A stretch of 64,000 nt of DNA from Caulobacter vibrioides OR37 (GTDB taxonomy: Bacteria; Pseudomonadota; Alphaproteobacteria; Caulobacterales; Caulobacteraceae): the NCBI RefSeq assembly GCF_000372645.1, contig NZ_APMP01000019.1, forward strand, positions 1 to 64,000, given 5' to 3'. Below are positions 7,874 to 17,439 of this stretch, piece by piece. The notes below the pieces were generated by a model. That model saw only the letters and a list, made by a program, of their open reading frames with translations. It made no database searches and was not told the origin of the DNA. The position numbers and the translations under genes were made by a program. Every line of letters begins with the position of its first letter. Position 1 is the first letter of the stretch.

Positions 7874-9952
7874 ATGCCAAACGCGCTGGCGCGCCAGGAA
7901 CTGAGACGGCAGAGCGTTCTGCTGCTGAGCCTCTCGGCCGCCATCGTCGCCAGCCTCGTCTTCAGCGATTACCTGACCCGCACGCCCCAGGGCGTCGCCG
8001 CCTTCTGGCCCGCCAACGCCCTTCTCGCGGCCGGCCTGCTGGCCTTGAGCGGTTCGCGACGGCTGTCCCTGACCCTCGTGTTCGTGGTGTTCCATCTGGC
8101 GGTCGGCCTGCTGGTCGGCGACACGCCCGGGCGCGCCCTGCTGTACACGGGGATCGACACCTTGGAGGCCCTGGCCGTCTGGCTGCTGAGCCTGCGCATC
8201 GGCGGCGGCCGCCATCGCATTCGCTCGATGCGCGCCCTGGCCCTGCTGCCGGCCGTGACCACCCCCGTCGCGGCGGCCTCGGCCCTGCTGTGCGCGGCCA
8301 TTCTGACCGGCGCCTCAGGCGAGCCATTCAGAAAGGACCTGATGGACTGGTTCCTCCGGGACGCCCTGGGCCTCGCCGTGGTTCTGCCCGCGGCCCTGGT
8401 GCTGATCGACGCCGAGCACCGACGGGCCTTCCGCAGCAACTGGCGCGAACAGTTCCTGCTCATTTTCGCGGTGGCCGCCGTCACCCTGCTGTGCGCGCAT
8501 CCCGTGTCGGGAGCGCCGCCGTTCCTGATCTTCCCCGTCGCGCTCGTGGCGGCTTATCGGCTGGGCGCGCGGGGCGCGGCCATGGCCTCGCTGGTGATCG
8601 CGGTCATCGTCATGCCGTTCGTGATCAGCGGCTCGTCCCCGCGCTTCAACGCGGTTCTGGGCCCGGTCGCCCAGGTGCGCACGGTGCAGGTTTTCCTGGC
8701 CGTCCTTTTCTACACTTGCCTGGCCGCCGGCCTGGCCCTGGCCCAGCAGGACCGCCTCAAGCGCCTGCTGGTGCGTCGTGAGCTGTTGACCCGCGCCGCC
8801 CGCGCCCGAGCCCAGGCGGCGACCGAGGCCAAGACCGAGTTCCTGGCCACGATGAGCCACGAGATCCGCACGCCGCTGAACAGCGTGCTGGGTTTCGCCC
8901 AGCTGCTGGCGACCCGCGACGACCTGCCGCCGGACGCCCGCCGTCAGGTCAACCTGATCGACAGCGCCGGCGCGGCCTTGCTGACGGTGGTCGACGACAT
9001 TCTGGACTTCTCACGGGTCGAGGCCGGCCTGATCGAACTGCTGCCCCGCCCCACCTCGGCCGCCGGGCTGCTGAGCGACGCGGCCGCGATCATCGCGCCG
9101 GAAGCCCGCGCCAAGGGGCTGTCGATGAATGTCGAGGTCCACGACCCGGTCGGCGGCCTGCACGAACTGGACGCGGACCGTCTGCGCCAGGTGCTGATCA
9201 ACCTCCTCAACAACGCCGTGAAGTTCACCGAGGAGGGGCGGATCGACGCGCGCCTCTCGGTCGAGCCCGGCGAAGCGGAGGATCGGCTGCGCTTCGAGAT
9301 CATCGACACCGGCGTCGGCATCGAGCTCGACAAGCAGGCCCTGCTGTTCCAGCGCTTCTCCCAGGCCGACAGCTCGATGCGGCGGCTGCACGGCGGGGCG
9401 GGCCTGGGCCTGGCCATCTGCCGGACGTTGGTCGAAGTCATGGGCGGCCGGATCGGCGTCGACAGCGTGCCGGGACGGGGCTCGTGCTTCTGGGTCGAAC
9501 TGTCGGCCCCGACCGCCGAGGAGCTTCCCCTCCCCGAGCGCCCCAAGGCCTCAGCCCCGGGCGGCGCCAAGATCCTGATCGTCGACGACCATCCCATCAA
9601 TCTCGAGATCGGCCAGACCCTGCTGGCTCAGGTCGGCTGCGAGGTGGACGTCGCCGAGAACGGACGGGAAGCGGTCGAGCGCGCCCGGCGGGGCGACTAC
9701 GACATCATCCTGATGGACATCCACATGCCTCAGATGGACGGCTTCGAGGCGACGCGCGCGATCAAGGCGCTGGGGGCGCCGGCCAGCGACGTCCCGATCA
9801 TCGCGATGAGCGCCGACGCCCTGCCTCGCCAGGTCGAGCGCTGCTACGCCGCCGGCATGGTCGATCACATCGCCAAGCCCATCCAGCGTGACGCGCTCTA
9901 CGCCAAGGTCGAGCGCTGGCTCAGAAAGCCGGGCGCGGCGTCCCGCGCCTGA
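7874..9952 (+). CDS. MASE1-type hybrid sensor histidine kinase
   Basis: A 692-residue inner-membrane hybrid kinase. Residues 13-290 carry about eight membrane segments in a MASE1-like arrangement (including FWPANALLAAGLLAL). A HisKA domain follows with phospho-acceptor His329 (MSHEIRTPLN), then an ATPase domain (N box NLLNNAVKF about 443-451; DTGVGI 478-483; GGAGLGLAI). The C-terminal receiver has the acidic pair Asp571/Asp572 and phospho-acceptor Asp615 (LMDIHMPQMDG). The start is ATG 7874 with GGGGGA upstream. No cognate regulator is adjacent. The signal is unknown. Confidence 0.92.
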   Translation: MPNALARQELRRQSVLLLSLSAAIVASLVFSDYLTRTPQGVAAFWPANALLAAGLLALSGSRRLSLTLVFVVFHLAVGLLVGDTPGRALLYTGIDTLEALAVWLLSLRIGGGRHRIRSMRALALLPAVTTPVAAASALLCAAILTGASGEPFRKDLMDWFLRDALGLAVVLPAALVLIDAEHRRAFRSNWREQFLLIFAVAAVTLLCAHPVSGAPPFLIFPVALVAAYRLGARGAAMASLVIAVIVMPFVISGSSPRFNAVLGPVAQVRTVQVFLAVLFYTCLAAGLALAQQDRLKRLLVRRELLTRAARARAQAATEAKTEFLATMSHEIRTPLNSVLGFAQLLATRDDLPPDARRQVNLIDSAGAALLTVVDDILDFSRVEAGLIELLPRPTSAAGLLSDAAAIIAPEARAKGLSMNVEVHDPVGGLHELDADRLRQVLINLLNNAVKFTEEGRIDARLSVEPGEAEDRLRFEIIDTGVGIELDKQALLFQRFSQADSSMRRLHGGAGLGLAICRTLVEVMGGRIGVDSVPGRGSCFWVELSAPTAEELPLPERPKASAPGGAKILIVDDHPINLEIGQTLLAQVGCEVDVAENGREAVERARRGDYDIILMDIHMPQMDGFEATRAIKALGAPASDVPIIAMSADALPRQVERCYAAGMVDHIAKPIQRDALYAKVERWLRKPGAASRA

Positions 9953-10053
9953 ACGGACGTCTTCCCGCGAACGCCGTGATGTCGGATTTGCGGTTCTGGG
10001 TTGGAAGAGCCCCCAACGCTGCTTACCTTGGCCGCGAACAAGGGGAACGCTCC

Positions 10054-11043
10054 ATGCGCCGCCGCGCCTTCGCCGCCCTGGGCCTGATGGCCTTCATCGC
10101 CGCCTGCTCGCCCGCCCCCAAGAAGGACGCCGAGCCGACCGGCCTGACCAAGCTGAAGCTGGCCACCGACTGGCGGGCCGAGGCCGAGCTCGGCGGCTAC
10201 TACCAGGCGCTGGCCACCGGCGAGTACAAGAAGCGCGGCCTCGACGTCGCCCTGGTGCAGGGCGGCCCGGCCGTGAACGTGCCCCAGCTTCTGGCCACCG
10301 GCGCGGTCGATGTCGGCGTCGGCTCCAACAGCTTCATCGTCATGAACCTGGCCAAGGAGAACGCTCCGGTCAAAGCCGTCGCCGCCTTCATGCAGAAGGA
10401 CCCGCAGGTCCTGATCGCCCACCCCGGCCAGGGCGTGAACGGCCTGGCCGACATGAAGGGCCGGCCGATCCTGCTGGCCGACGCCTCGATCACCGCCTTC
10501 TGGGTATGGCTGAAGGCCAAGTACCATTTCACCGACGATCAGGTGCGCAAGTACAACTATTCGTCCGCGCCCTTCCTGGCCGACCAGCGCGTGATCCAGC
10601 AGGGCTACGTCACCAGCGAGCCCTATCTGATCGAGAAGGAAGGCAAGGAGAAGCCGGCGGTCTTCCTGCTGGCCGACAACGGTTATCCGGCCTACGCCTC
10701 GATGGCCCTGGTTCCGGACAGCCTGATCGCCAAGAACCCAGCGGCGGTGCGGGCCTTCGTGGAGGCCACGGCGGCGGGCTGGAAATCCTATCTCTACGGC
10801 GACGCCAAGCCGGGCGACGCGGCGATCCTGAAGGACAATCCGGAAATGACCCAGGACGTCCTCGACCAGGCCCGCGAAAAGATGCGGTCCTACGGTATCG
10901 TCGGCAAGGACGGCGAGATCGGCCAGATGAGCGACGCGCGCTGGGCCGAGTTCTTCAAGGTCGCCGCCGACCAGGGCGTCTATCCAAAGGACATGGATTA
11001 CAAGAAGGCCTACACGCTGCAGTTCCTGCCCAAGGCGCAATGA
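10054..11043 (+). CDS. ABC importer substrate-binding lipoprotein (NMT1/ThiY-like)
   Basis: A 329-residue lipoprotein (lipobox IAAC, Cys18) of the NMT1/TauA/SsuA class. Motifs include LATDW near the start, GGYYQALATGEYKKRGLDV, and LLATGAVDVGVG, typical of the ligand cleft of thiamine-precursor, sulfonate and nitrate binders. The ligand cannot be read from sequence. It heads a three-gene unit; the ATPase start codon overlaps its stop (ATGA). I looked for a TPP riboswitch in the 101-base leader and saw none, which argues weakly against thiamine. The start is ATG 10054 after GGGGA. Confidence 0.88.
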   Translation: MRRRAFAALGLMAFIAACSPAPKKDAEPTGLTKLKLATDWRAEAELGGYYQALATGEYKKRGLDVALVQGGPAVNVPQLLATGAVDVGVGSNSFIVMNLAKENAPVKAVAAFMQKDPQVLIAHPGQGVNGLADMKGRPILLADASITAFWVWLKAKYHFTDDQVRKYNYSSAPFLADQRVIQQGYVTSEPYLIEKEGKEKPAVFLLADNGYPAYASMALVPDSLIAKNPAAVRAFVEATAAGWKSYLYGDAKPGDAAILKDNPEMTQDVLDQAREKMRSYGIVGKDGEIGQMSDARWAEFFKVAADQGVYPKDMDYKKAYTLQFLPKAQ

Positions 11044-11789
11044 AGACCCCCATCGCCAGCCTCAACGCCGTCGAGGTCGACTACGCCCGGGGCCGCGCCC
11101 TAGGACCGGTCGACCTGAGCCTCGCGCCCGGTGAGATCGTGGCCTTGGTCGGCCCCTCTGGCTGCGGCAAGTCCACGGCCCTGCGCCTGCTGGCTGGGCT
11201 GGAGGCCCCGACGCGCGGGACCGTGACCCGAGCGGCCGGTCGCGGCGAGACCTCGGTCGTCTTCCAGTCGCCCACCCTGGCCCCGTGGCTGTCGGCGCGG
11301 GACAATGTCGCCTTGCCGCTGGCGTTGGCCGGCGTGGCCAAGAAGGATGCGCTGCCGGCCGCCGACCAAGCCCTGCGCAAGGTCGGCCTGGGCGCCGCGC
11401 TGCGCGCGCGCCCCGCTCAACTGTCTGGCGGGATGGCCATGCGGGCCTCGCTGGCCCGCGCCCTGGTCACCCGCCCGCGCCTGCTGCTGCTGGACGAGCC
11501 CTTCGCGGCGCTGGACGAGATCACCCGCCGCGCCCTGGCCGACGACGTTCTGGCCCTGACCGACGAGCTGAAGCCCGCCGTCGTCTTCGTGACCCACAAT
11601 GTCGAGGAGGCGGTCTATATGGCCGGCCGGGTGGTGGTCATGTCGCCTGGCCCCGGCCGCATCGTCGGCGAGATCGCCATCGACGGCCCCGTCGCGCGGC
11701 CGCCCGGCTTCCGCGCCACGGAAGCCTTCCGCGCCGCCGCCGAGGCGGTCTCGACCCTGCTGGCCCAAGCCCCGGAGGGGACGGCGTGA
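11040..11789 (+). CDS. ABC importer ATPase subunit (nitrate/sulfonate/taurine class)
   Basis: A 249-residue ATPase. Walker A is GPSGCGKST (about 38-46), the Q-loop lies in VVFQSPTLAPWLS, the signature is LSGGMAMRASLA, Walker B is LLLLDEPFAALDE, and the switch His is in FVTHNVEEA. Similar to SsuB/TauB. The start overlaps the binding-protein stop and the stop overlaps the GTG start of the permease, so the three subunits are translationally coupled. Confidence 0.92.
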   Translation: MKTPIASLNAVEVDYARGRALGPVDLSLAPGEIVALVGPSGCGKSTALRLLAGLEAPTRGTVTRAAGRGETSVVFQSPTLAPWLSARDNVALPLALAGVAKKDALPAADQALRKVGLGAALRARPAQLSGGMAMRASLARALVTRPRLLLLDEPFAALDEITRRALADDVLALTDELKPAVVFVTHNVEEAVYMAGRVVVMSPGPGRIVGEIAIDGPVARPPGFRATEAFRAAAEAVSTLLAQAPEGTA

Positions 11790-12544
11790 AGCGCGTTCTG
11801 CCTCCGCTGATCCTGATCGCCGTTCTGCTGGGCGGCTGGGAAATCGCCTGCCGCGCCCTGGCGGTTCCGCCCTATCTTCTGCCCGCGCCCAGCGCGATCG
11901 CGACGGCCTTCGTCGGCGCCTGGCCGCTGCTGCTGACCTCGGCCTGGACGACGCTCTCGACGGCGCTGGTCGCCCTGGTCATCTCCAGCCTGATCGCGTG
12001 CGCCCTGGCCCTGGCCGTCAGCCTCAACAGCCAGCTGGAGGACGCCGTCCGCCCGATCGCCGTGACCTTGCAGGTCACTCCGCTGGTCGCCATCGCGCCC
12101 TTGGTGACGATCTGGGCCGGCATCGACCATCCAGGCCGAGCCGTGACGGGTCTGGCCGCCGTCGTCGCCTTCTTCCCGATCTTCTCGGGCGCGCTCACGG
12201 GCCTGAAAGCGGCGGACCCGGATCTCGCCCGCCTGTTCGATCTCTATAGCGCGACGCCGTGGCAGCGGCTCGTCCGCCTGCGCCTGCCCTCGGCCGTTCC
12301 CGCGCTGCTGGAAGGCCATAAGGTCGCGACGGGTCTGGCCGTGATCGGCGCGGTCGTCGCCGAGTTCGTGGCGGGGTCCGGCGGAACCCAAGGCCTGGCT
12401 TGGCGGATCCTGGAGGCCTACAATCGCCTGCAGACCGCGAAGGTGTTCGCCGCCGTGCTGACCCTGGCCATTCTCGGCGTCGCCCTACACGCCCTGATGG
12501 AGCTGGCGGAGCGTCGTTTACTGCGCGCCTGGCGGGGTCGTTAG
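11786..12544 (+). CDS. ABC importer permease subunit
   Basis: A 252-residue inner-membrane protein with about six membrane segments and a binding-protein-dependent permease loop (LFDLYSATPWQRLVRLRLP), the contact site for the ATPase. It starts with GTG at 11786, overlapping the ATPase stop as GTGA. Same class as SsuC/TauC. The region after the stop holds an A+T-containing inverted repeat (12563-12581) before the next gene. Confidence 0.9.
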   Translation: MKRVLPPLILIAVLLGGWEIACRALAVPPYLLPAPSAIATAFVGAWPLLLTSAWTTLSTALVALVISSLIACALALAVSLNSQLEDAVRPIAVTLQVTPLVAIAPLVTIWAGIDHPGRAVTGLAAVVAFFPIFSGALTGLKAADPDLARLFDLYSATPWQRLVRLRLPSAVPALLEGHKVATGLAVIGAVVAEFVAGSGGTQGLAWRILEAYNRLQTAKVFAAVLTLAILGVALHALMELAERRLLRAWRGR

Positions 12545-12562
12545 GCCAAGATTAAGCGGCCA

Positions 12563-12581
12563 CGGGTATCATAGATATCCG
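12563..12581. repeat. Inverted repeat before the proline-rich protein gene
   Basis: CGGGTATC (12563-12570) and GATATCCG (12574-12581) are complementary apart from one G-T pair, around a 3-base centre. It lies 14 bases before the TTG start at 12595 and could be an operator or a short hairpin near the ribosome-binding site. Confidence 0.35.
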
Positions 12582-12594
12582 TAGGAGCCGTAAC

Positions 12595-13218
12595 TTGAAC
12601 CGCCCCATGCGCGTCGTCGCCATCATCGCCGCTCTCGCCTGCGCCGCCACCGCCGCGCACGCGCGGGACGGCGCGCGCGAGAGCCGCTACGGCCCCGCCC
12701 CCGATCGCGCGCCGACGCCCGTCGGCGCCCAGGGCCCAGGCTTCACCGGGACTCCCTATGGCGGCGCCTTGCTGGGGTGGTCGGGCAAGCGGGAAGCCAT
12801 CGCGCCGGTCGCCGTTCAGCAGGCCGTCCAACAGCCTTGGTGGGCGCGCCAGGGACAGGCGCCAACCGCCGCCCAGCCCATCGCGTCCCCGCCCCCGCCG
12901 GCCGTTCAGGCCAACGCCGCGCCGCCGCGCGCTCTGCCGCGAAGCCTCTACGACATCACCCCGACGCCGCCGGCCTATCCGTCCGCGCCCGAGGCGCAGC
13001 CCGCGCGGCAGGTCGCCTCGCAGTCCGGCCAGCTGACGGCCCGCACCTATTCCGTCGGCCGGCAGTTCGGGATGCAGCCGGACCCCATACCCGCCGCGGG
13101 CCCTTCGCGATTGGTCCTGATCGCCGATCCAGGCGGCGCCACGAAGGGCGCGTCGGAGGACGGCCCGCGCGACGACCGCGACTGGCCAGCCAAGAGCGAA
13201 AAGGATGGCCCGCAATGA
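12595..13218 (+). CDS. Exported proline-rich protein of unknown function
   Basis: A 207-residue protein with a signal peptide ending in AAHARD (about residue 23), followed by a Pro/Ala/Gln-rich, probably disordered body with no recognised domain. A TTG at 12595 is chosen because AGGAG lies 6 bases before it; the next ATG (12607) is too far from that site. Its stop overlaps the start of the DUF2336 gene (ATGA), so the two are co-expressed. One idea is a periplasmic partner in a signalling or envelope system, but nothing in the sequence proves it. Confidence 0.7.
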   Translation: MNRPMRVVAIIAALACAATAAHARDGARESRYGPAPDRAPTPVGAQGPGFTGTPYGGALLGWSGKREAIAPVAVQQAVQQPWWARQGQAPTAAQPIASPPPPAVQANAAPPRALPRSLYDITPTPPAYPSAPEAQPARQVASQSGQLTARTYSVGRQFGMQPDPIPAAGPSRLVLIADPGGATKGASEDGPRDDRDWPAKSEKDGPQ

Positions 13219-14339
13219 GCGCTCTGCCGATGACCACGCCACAAGAGGCCATTCCGTCGCGCCTGTACGACCTGATCGCCCTGGCCAACGAACCTTCCAG
13301 CATCAAGCGTCGCGAACTCCTGCGCGGCGTCACCGACCTTTTCTTCCAGGGCGACAACCACAACCCGGTCGAGATGGGCCTGTTCGACGATGTCATGAGC
13401 CAATTGGCCGGCGACATGGAAGAAGCGGTCAAGGCCGAGCTGGCCCAACGCCTGAGCGAGGCGCCCTCCGCTCCTCGCGGCCTCTCCCGCGCCCTGGCCT
13501 CGGATTCGATCGCCGTGGCCGAGCCGATCCTGCGCGGCTCCAACACCCTGACCGACGATGACCTGCTGCACGTGGCCCGCACCCAGGGCCAGGACCACCT
13601 GCGCGCCATCTCCCAGCGAACCAGCGTTTCCAGCGTCGTGTCCGACGTGATCGTGGAGCGCGGCGACGACCACACCCTCGGCGTCCTGCTCCGTAACGAG
13701 GGCGCGGTGCTCTCCCGCGCCGCCCACGAAACCGTGGTGGACCGCGCCGCCGCCAATCCGGCTCTGCACGAGGCGGTCATCGACCGACACAGCCTGCCGG
13801 TCGACCTGCTCAACGAAATGTATTTCATGGTCGAGGCGCGTCTTCGCGACCGGATCATGGAAAAGAACGCCGAAATGGACCCCGCCGTGCTTGAGGCGGC
13901 GCTCTCCGCCGGCCGCAAGCGGGTCGCCGCCCAGGACGGCGCCTTGCCGCCCGACTTCGCCGACGCCGAGAAGGAATTCCGCGCCTTGCGCGCCAAGACG
14001 CAGATCTCGCCGCAGCTGCTGGCCAACATGCTGCGCGGCAAGAAGACGACGCTGTTCCTGGTCGCCCTGTCCGACCTGGCCGATGTCGACTTCCACACCG
14101 CCCGCAAGATTCTGGAGCGGCGCGAAATGGACGCCCTGGCGGTGATCTGCAAGGCCGCCGACTTCGACCGCTCGCTGTTCCTGACCTTCGCTCTCCTGAT
14201 CCTCGAACCCTCGGACCAGGTGATGGTCAAGGCCAAGACCTATGGCGAGCTGTACGCCGCCTTGCCGCGCGACGCGGCCCTGCGCACCATCCGCTTCTGG
14301 CGCCTGCGCCGCAACACGGGCGATGTCGCCGCCGCCTGA
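13215..14339 (+). CDS. DUF2336 family protein
   Basis: A 374-residue soluble protein of the alphaproteobacterial DUF2336 family. The N-terminal half has helical, HEAT-like repeats, including the family signature around residues 125-170 (SVSSVVSDVIVERGDD, then LLRNEGAVLSRAA). The C-terminal half is helical with no catalytic motif. The biochemical role is unknown. It overlaps the upstream proline-rich protein by 4 bases. A 102-base gap precedes the M16 peptidase gene. Confidence 0.85.
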   Translation: MSALPMTTPQEAIPSRLYDLIALANEPSSIKRRELLRGVTDLFFQGDNHNPVEMGLFDDVMSQLAGDMEEAVKAELAQRLSEAPSAPRGLSRALASDSIAVAEPILRGSNTLTDDDLLHVARTQGQDHLRAISQRTSVSSVVSDVIVERGDDHTLGVLLRNEGAVLSRAAHETVVDRAAANPALHEAVIDRHSLPVDLLNEMYFMVEARLRDRIMEKNAEMDPAVLEAALSAGRKRVAAQDGALPPDFADAEKEFRALRAKTQISPQLLANMLRGKKTTLFLVALSDLADVDFHTARKILERREMDALAVICKAADFDRSLFLTFALLILEPSDQVMVKAKTYGELYAALPRDAALRTIRFWRLRRNTGDVAAA

Positions 14340-14441
14340 CACCGCGACGGATAGGGCTTAAAGCCGCCCTCCTCACGCCTTGCGTGCGCCACGCCGGACG
14401 GTCAAGGTGCGCGCCTTGTCTACTCCTGCCCTGGATTCTCG

Positions 14442-17378
14442 ATGATCAGCGCTTCGCGCTTGGCGCTCGTCGCCGCCGCCGGCTTTTCGCTCGCCGCCTG
14501 CTCCCATCTTCCCAAGCCCGCCATGCCCTTCGTCAGGAAGGGCGAGACCTCGGCGCCGGCGCCCCGGTTTCCCGAAGCCCCGCCCGTCGCGGGTCCCAAG
14601 CTGGCCGCGTTGAAGCCGGGTCATTGGGCCCAGGAACTGTCGGATCTGGCGCCCGATCCGGCCTGGCGCTTCGGCGTGCTGCCCAATGGGATGCGCTACG
14701 CCATCCGGAAGAACGCCACCCCGCCGGGCCAGGCGTCCCTGCGCCTGTGGTTCGGCGCCGGTTCGATGATGGAGGCCGACGACCAGCAGGGCCTGGCCCA
14801 CTTCCTGGAGCACATGGCCTTCAACGGCTCCAAGAACGTGCCCGAAGGCGAGATGGTCAAGATCCTGGAGCGCCACGGCCTGGCCTTCGGCGCCGACACC
14901 AACGCCCAGACCAGCTTCGACGAGACCACCTATCAGCTGGACCTGCCCAAGACCGACAACGATACGGTCGACGCCACCCTGATGCTGCTGCGCGAGGCGG
15001 CCGGCGAGCTGACCATCGCGCCGGACGCCGTCGACCGCGAGCGCGGCGTGGTGCTGTCGGAGGAGCGGACCCGCGACACCCCCGGCTATCGCGTCGCCAT
15101 CCAGACTCTGTCGGCGCAGATGGAAGGCCAGCTGCCGCCCAAGCGGATCCCGATCGGCAAGACCGACATCCTCAAGACCGCTCCCGCCCAGAAGATCCGC
15201 GACTTCTACGAGGCCTACTACCGCCCCGAACGCGCGGTGCTGGTGGCCGTCGGCGATTTCGACGTCGACGCCATGGAGGCCAAGATCAAGGCCAAGTTCG
15301 GCGACTGGGCTGGCAAGGGCCAGCCGGGCAAGGACCCCGATGTCGGCCCGGTGATGAAGCGCGGCGAGACCGCCAAGCTGATCGTTCAGGCCGGCGCGCC
15401 TTGGTCGGTGCAGATGACCTGGCTGCGCAAGCCCGACGGCTTGATCGAGACCAAGGCCCTGGACGAGCGAGACACGCTGGAGAACCTGGCCTTCGCGGTG
15501 CTGAACCGTCGCCTGCAGGCCATCGGCCGCTCGGCCGAGCCGCCCTTCATCGCCGGTGGAGCCTTCAAGGGCGACCAATATGGCGCGGTGCGCGTCACCA
15601 CCTTCGGCGCCACGGCGCAGCCCGGCCAATGGAAGCAGGCGATCTCCGCCCTCGACGCCGAGCAGCGCCGCGCGGTGCAGTACGGCGTGCGCCAGGACGA
15701 GCTGGATCGCGAGATCGCCAACATGCGCGCCGGCCTCGTCGCCGCCGTCGCGGGCGAGGCGACCCAACGCACGCCGGCCCTGGCCAACCAACTGGTCGGC
15801 ACGCTGAACGACGGCGAGGTCGTCACCTCGCCCAGCCAGAACCTGGCCGCCTTTGACCAGATCGTGAAGGGCCTGACGCCCGAGCGCGTGTCGGGGGTGC
15901 TCAAGAGCGCCTTCGCCGGCTCCGGCCCCCTGATCGTCGTGGCCGCGCCCGAGAACATCGAGGGCGGCGAACCGGCGATCCTGAAGGCCTATGACGAGGT
16001 CAAGGCCCAGCCCGTGACCCCGCCCGCCGCGCCGGGCGTGACTGTCTGGCCCTATTCCAGCTTCGGTCCGACCGGCGAGGTGATAGAGCGCAAGGAGGTC
16101 ACCGACCTCGACACCGTCTTCGTGCGCTTCGCCAACGGCGTGAAGCTGACGGTCAAGCCGACCAAGTTCCGCGACGACCAGATCCTGGTGAAGGTCCGCA
16201 CCGGACACGGTCTGCTGGACCTGCCGTCAGATCAGCAAAGCCCGCTCTGGTCGGGCGCGGCCCTGGTCGAGGGCGGCCTCAAGCAGATCAGCGCCCAGGA
16301 CATGGAGCGCGTCTTGACCGGCAAGATCATCGGGGCCTCGCTGGGGGTCGAGGATGACGCCTTCGTCCTGAACGGCCGCACGCGTCCGCAGGATCTGGAG
16401 ACGGAGATGCAGGTGCTGGCCGCCTACGCCACCGAACCCGGTTGGCGCCCCGAGGCCTTCAATCGCGTCAAGACCAGCTACGGGACCCTGCACGACCAAT
16501 TGCAGACCACCACCGGGGGCGTGCTGGGCCGCGACCTGGGCGGACTGATGCACGTCGGCGACAAGCGCTGGACCTTCCCCTCGCGCGAGCAGATCGCCGA
16601 TACGTCGCTGGACCAGCTGAAAGCCGCCGTCGCCGAGCCGCTGGGCAAGGGAAACCTGGAGATCGTCATCGTCGGCGACACCACGGTCGAGAAGGCCATC
16701 GCCGCGGTGGCCGACACCTTTGGCGCCCTGCCGGCCCGTCCCGGTGAGCCCGAACGGCCCGACGCCCGAAAGGCGCCGTTCCCCGAGCCGTCGAAGACGC
16801 CGGTCGTCCTGACCCACAAGGGACGAGCCGATCAAGGCGCGCTGTTCATGACCTGGCGGACGGACGACCTCTTCGCCAATCTGCAGCGCTCGCGAGATGT
16901 CTCGATCCTGGGCCAGGTGCTGCAGCTGCGCTTGATCGACGAACTGCGCGAAAAGCAGGGCGCGACCTACTCGCCCAACGCCTCGTCGACGGCCAGCGTC
17001 GTGTTCAAGAACTGGGGCTATCTGGCCGTCAGCCTCGAGGTTCCGCCCGAGAAGCTGGACGGAGCGGTCGAGTCGATCCGAAAGATCGCCGCCGACCTGC
17101 GCGAACACCCCATCAGCGCCGACGAGCTGGAGCGGGCCAAGAAGCCGCGCATCGACTCGATCGAGAAGGCGCGCGTGACCAACGAATACTGGGCCGGCGT
17201 CCTGTCGGGCGCTCAGGACGACCCGCGCCTGCTGGACGCCACGCGCTCGGTGCTGGCCGGCCTGTCGCGCGTGACGCCCGAGGACGTCCAGAAGGCGGCC
17301 AGGACCTATCTGGGCGACGACAAGTCGTGGCTCCTGCTGGTGAAGCCTGAAGCGGCGGCCACGGCGGCGGCGAAGTAA
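14442..17378 (+). CDS. M16-family zinc peptidase lipoprotein
   Basis: A 978-residue protein with a lipoprotein signal (LAAC, Cys20), so likely periplasmic and membrane-anchored. The inverse-zincin motif HFLEH is at 120-124 in the first M16 domain, followed by the helix with FDETTYQLDLP and the Glu-rich LSEERTRD. Three further M16-like domains follow without a second HxxEH, the usual two-half clamshell (active plus inactive). The substrates are peptides of unknown origin. The ribosome-binding site is weak. A strong Rho-independent terminator follows 7 bases after the stop. Confidence 0.93.
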   Translation: MISASRLALVAAAGFSLAACSHLPKPAMPFVRKGETSAPAPRFPEAPPVAGPKLAALKPGHWAQELSDLAPDPAWRFGVLPNGMRYAIRKNATPPGQASLRLWFGAGSMMEADDQQGLAHFLEHMAFNGSKNVPEGEMVKILERHGLAFGADTNAQTSFDETTYQLDLPKTDNDTVDATLMLLREAAGELTIAPDAVDRERGVVLSEERTRDTPGYRVAIQTLSAQMEGQLPPKRIPIGKTDILKTAPAQKIRDFYEAYYRPERAVLVAVGDFDVDAMEAKIKAKFGDWAGKGQPGKDPDVGPVMKRGETAKLIVQAGAPWSVQMTWLRKPDGLIETKALDERDTLENLAFAVLNRRLQAIGRSAEPPFIAGGAFKGDQYGAVRVTTFGATAQPGQWKQAISALDAEQRRAVQYGVRQDELDREIANMRAGLVAAVAGEATQRTPALANQLVGTLNDGEVVTSPSQNLAAFDQIVKGLTPERVSGVLKSAFAGSGPLIVVAAPENIEGGEPAILKAYDEVKAQPVTPPAAPGVTVWPYSSFGPTGEVIERKEVTDLDTVFVRFANGVKLTVKPTKFRDDQILVKVRTGHGLLDLPSDQQSPLWSGAALVEGGLKQISAQDMERVLTGKIIGASLGVEDDAFVLNGRTRPQDLETEMQVLAAYATEPGWRPEAFNRVKTSYGTLHDQLQTTTGGVLGRDLGGLMHVGDKRWTFPSREQIADTSLDQLKAAVAEPLGKGNLEIVIVGDTTVEKAIAAVADTFGALPARPGEPERPDARKAPFPEPSKTPVVLTHKGRADQGALFMTWRTDDLFANLQRSRDVSILGQVLQLRLIDELREKQGATYSPNASSTASVVFKNWGYLAVSLEVPPEKLDGAVESIRKIAADLREHPISADELERAKKPRIDSIEKARVTNEYWAGVLSGAQDDPRLLDATRSVLAGLSRVTPEDVQKAARTYLGDDKSWLLLVKPEAAATAAAK

Positions 17379-17384
17379 AAAAAG

Positions 17385-17412
17385 AAGGCCCCGCCAACCG
17401 GCGGGGCCTTTT
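17385..17412 (+). terminator. Rho-independent terminator after the M16 gene
   Basis: AAGGCCCCGCC (17385-17395) and GGCGGGGCCTT (17400-17410) form a perfect 11-bp stem with a 4-base loop followed by T's. It ends the M16 transcript and is preceded by an A-run, so it can work from both sides. Confidence 0.92.
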
Positions 17413-17417
17413 GCTTT

Positions 17418-17439
17418 CTATCTACCGACTATCTACCGA
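17418..17439. repeat. 11-base tandem duplication
   Basis: CTATCTACCGA occurs twice in a row (17418-17428 and 17429-17439), between the terminator and the palindromic repeat. No function is evident. Confidence 0.8.

Noticed and set aside
9953..10053. TPP riboswitch ahead of the ThiY-like binding protein
   Set aside because: The CTGAGA and ACC(T)GATCTGG-type thi-box elements are absent.
14373..16208. 611-codon frame antisense to the M16 peptidase gene
   Set aside because: Composition is that of a mirror frame and the M16 gene is certain.
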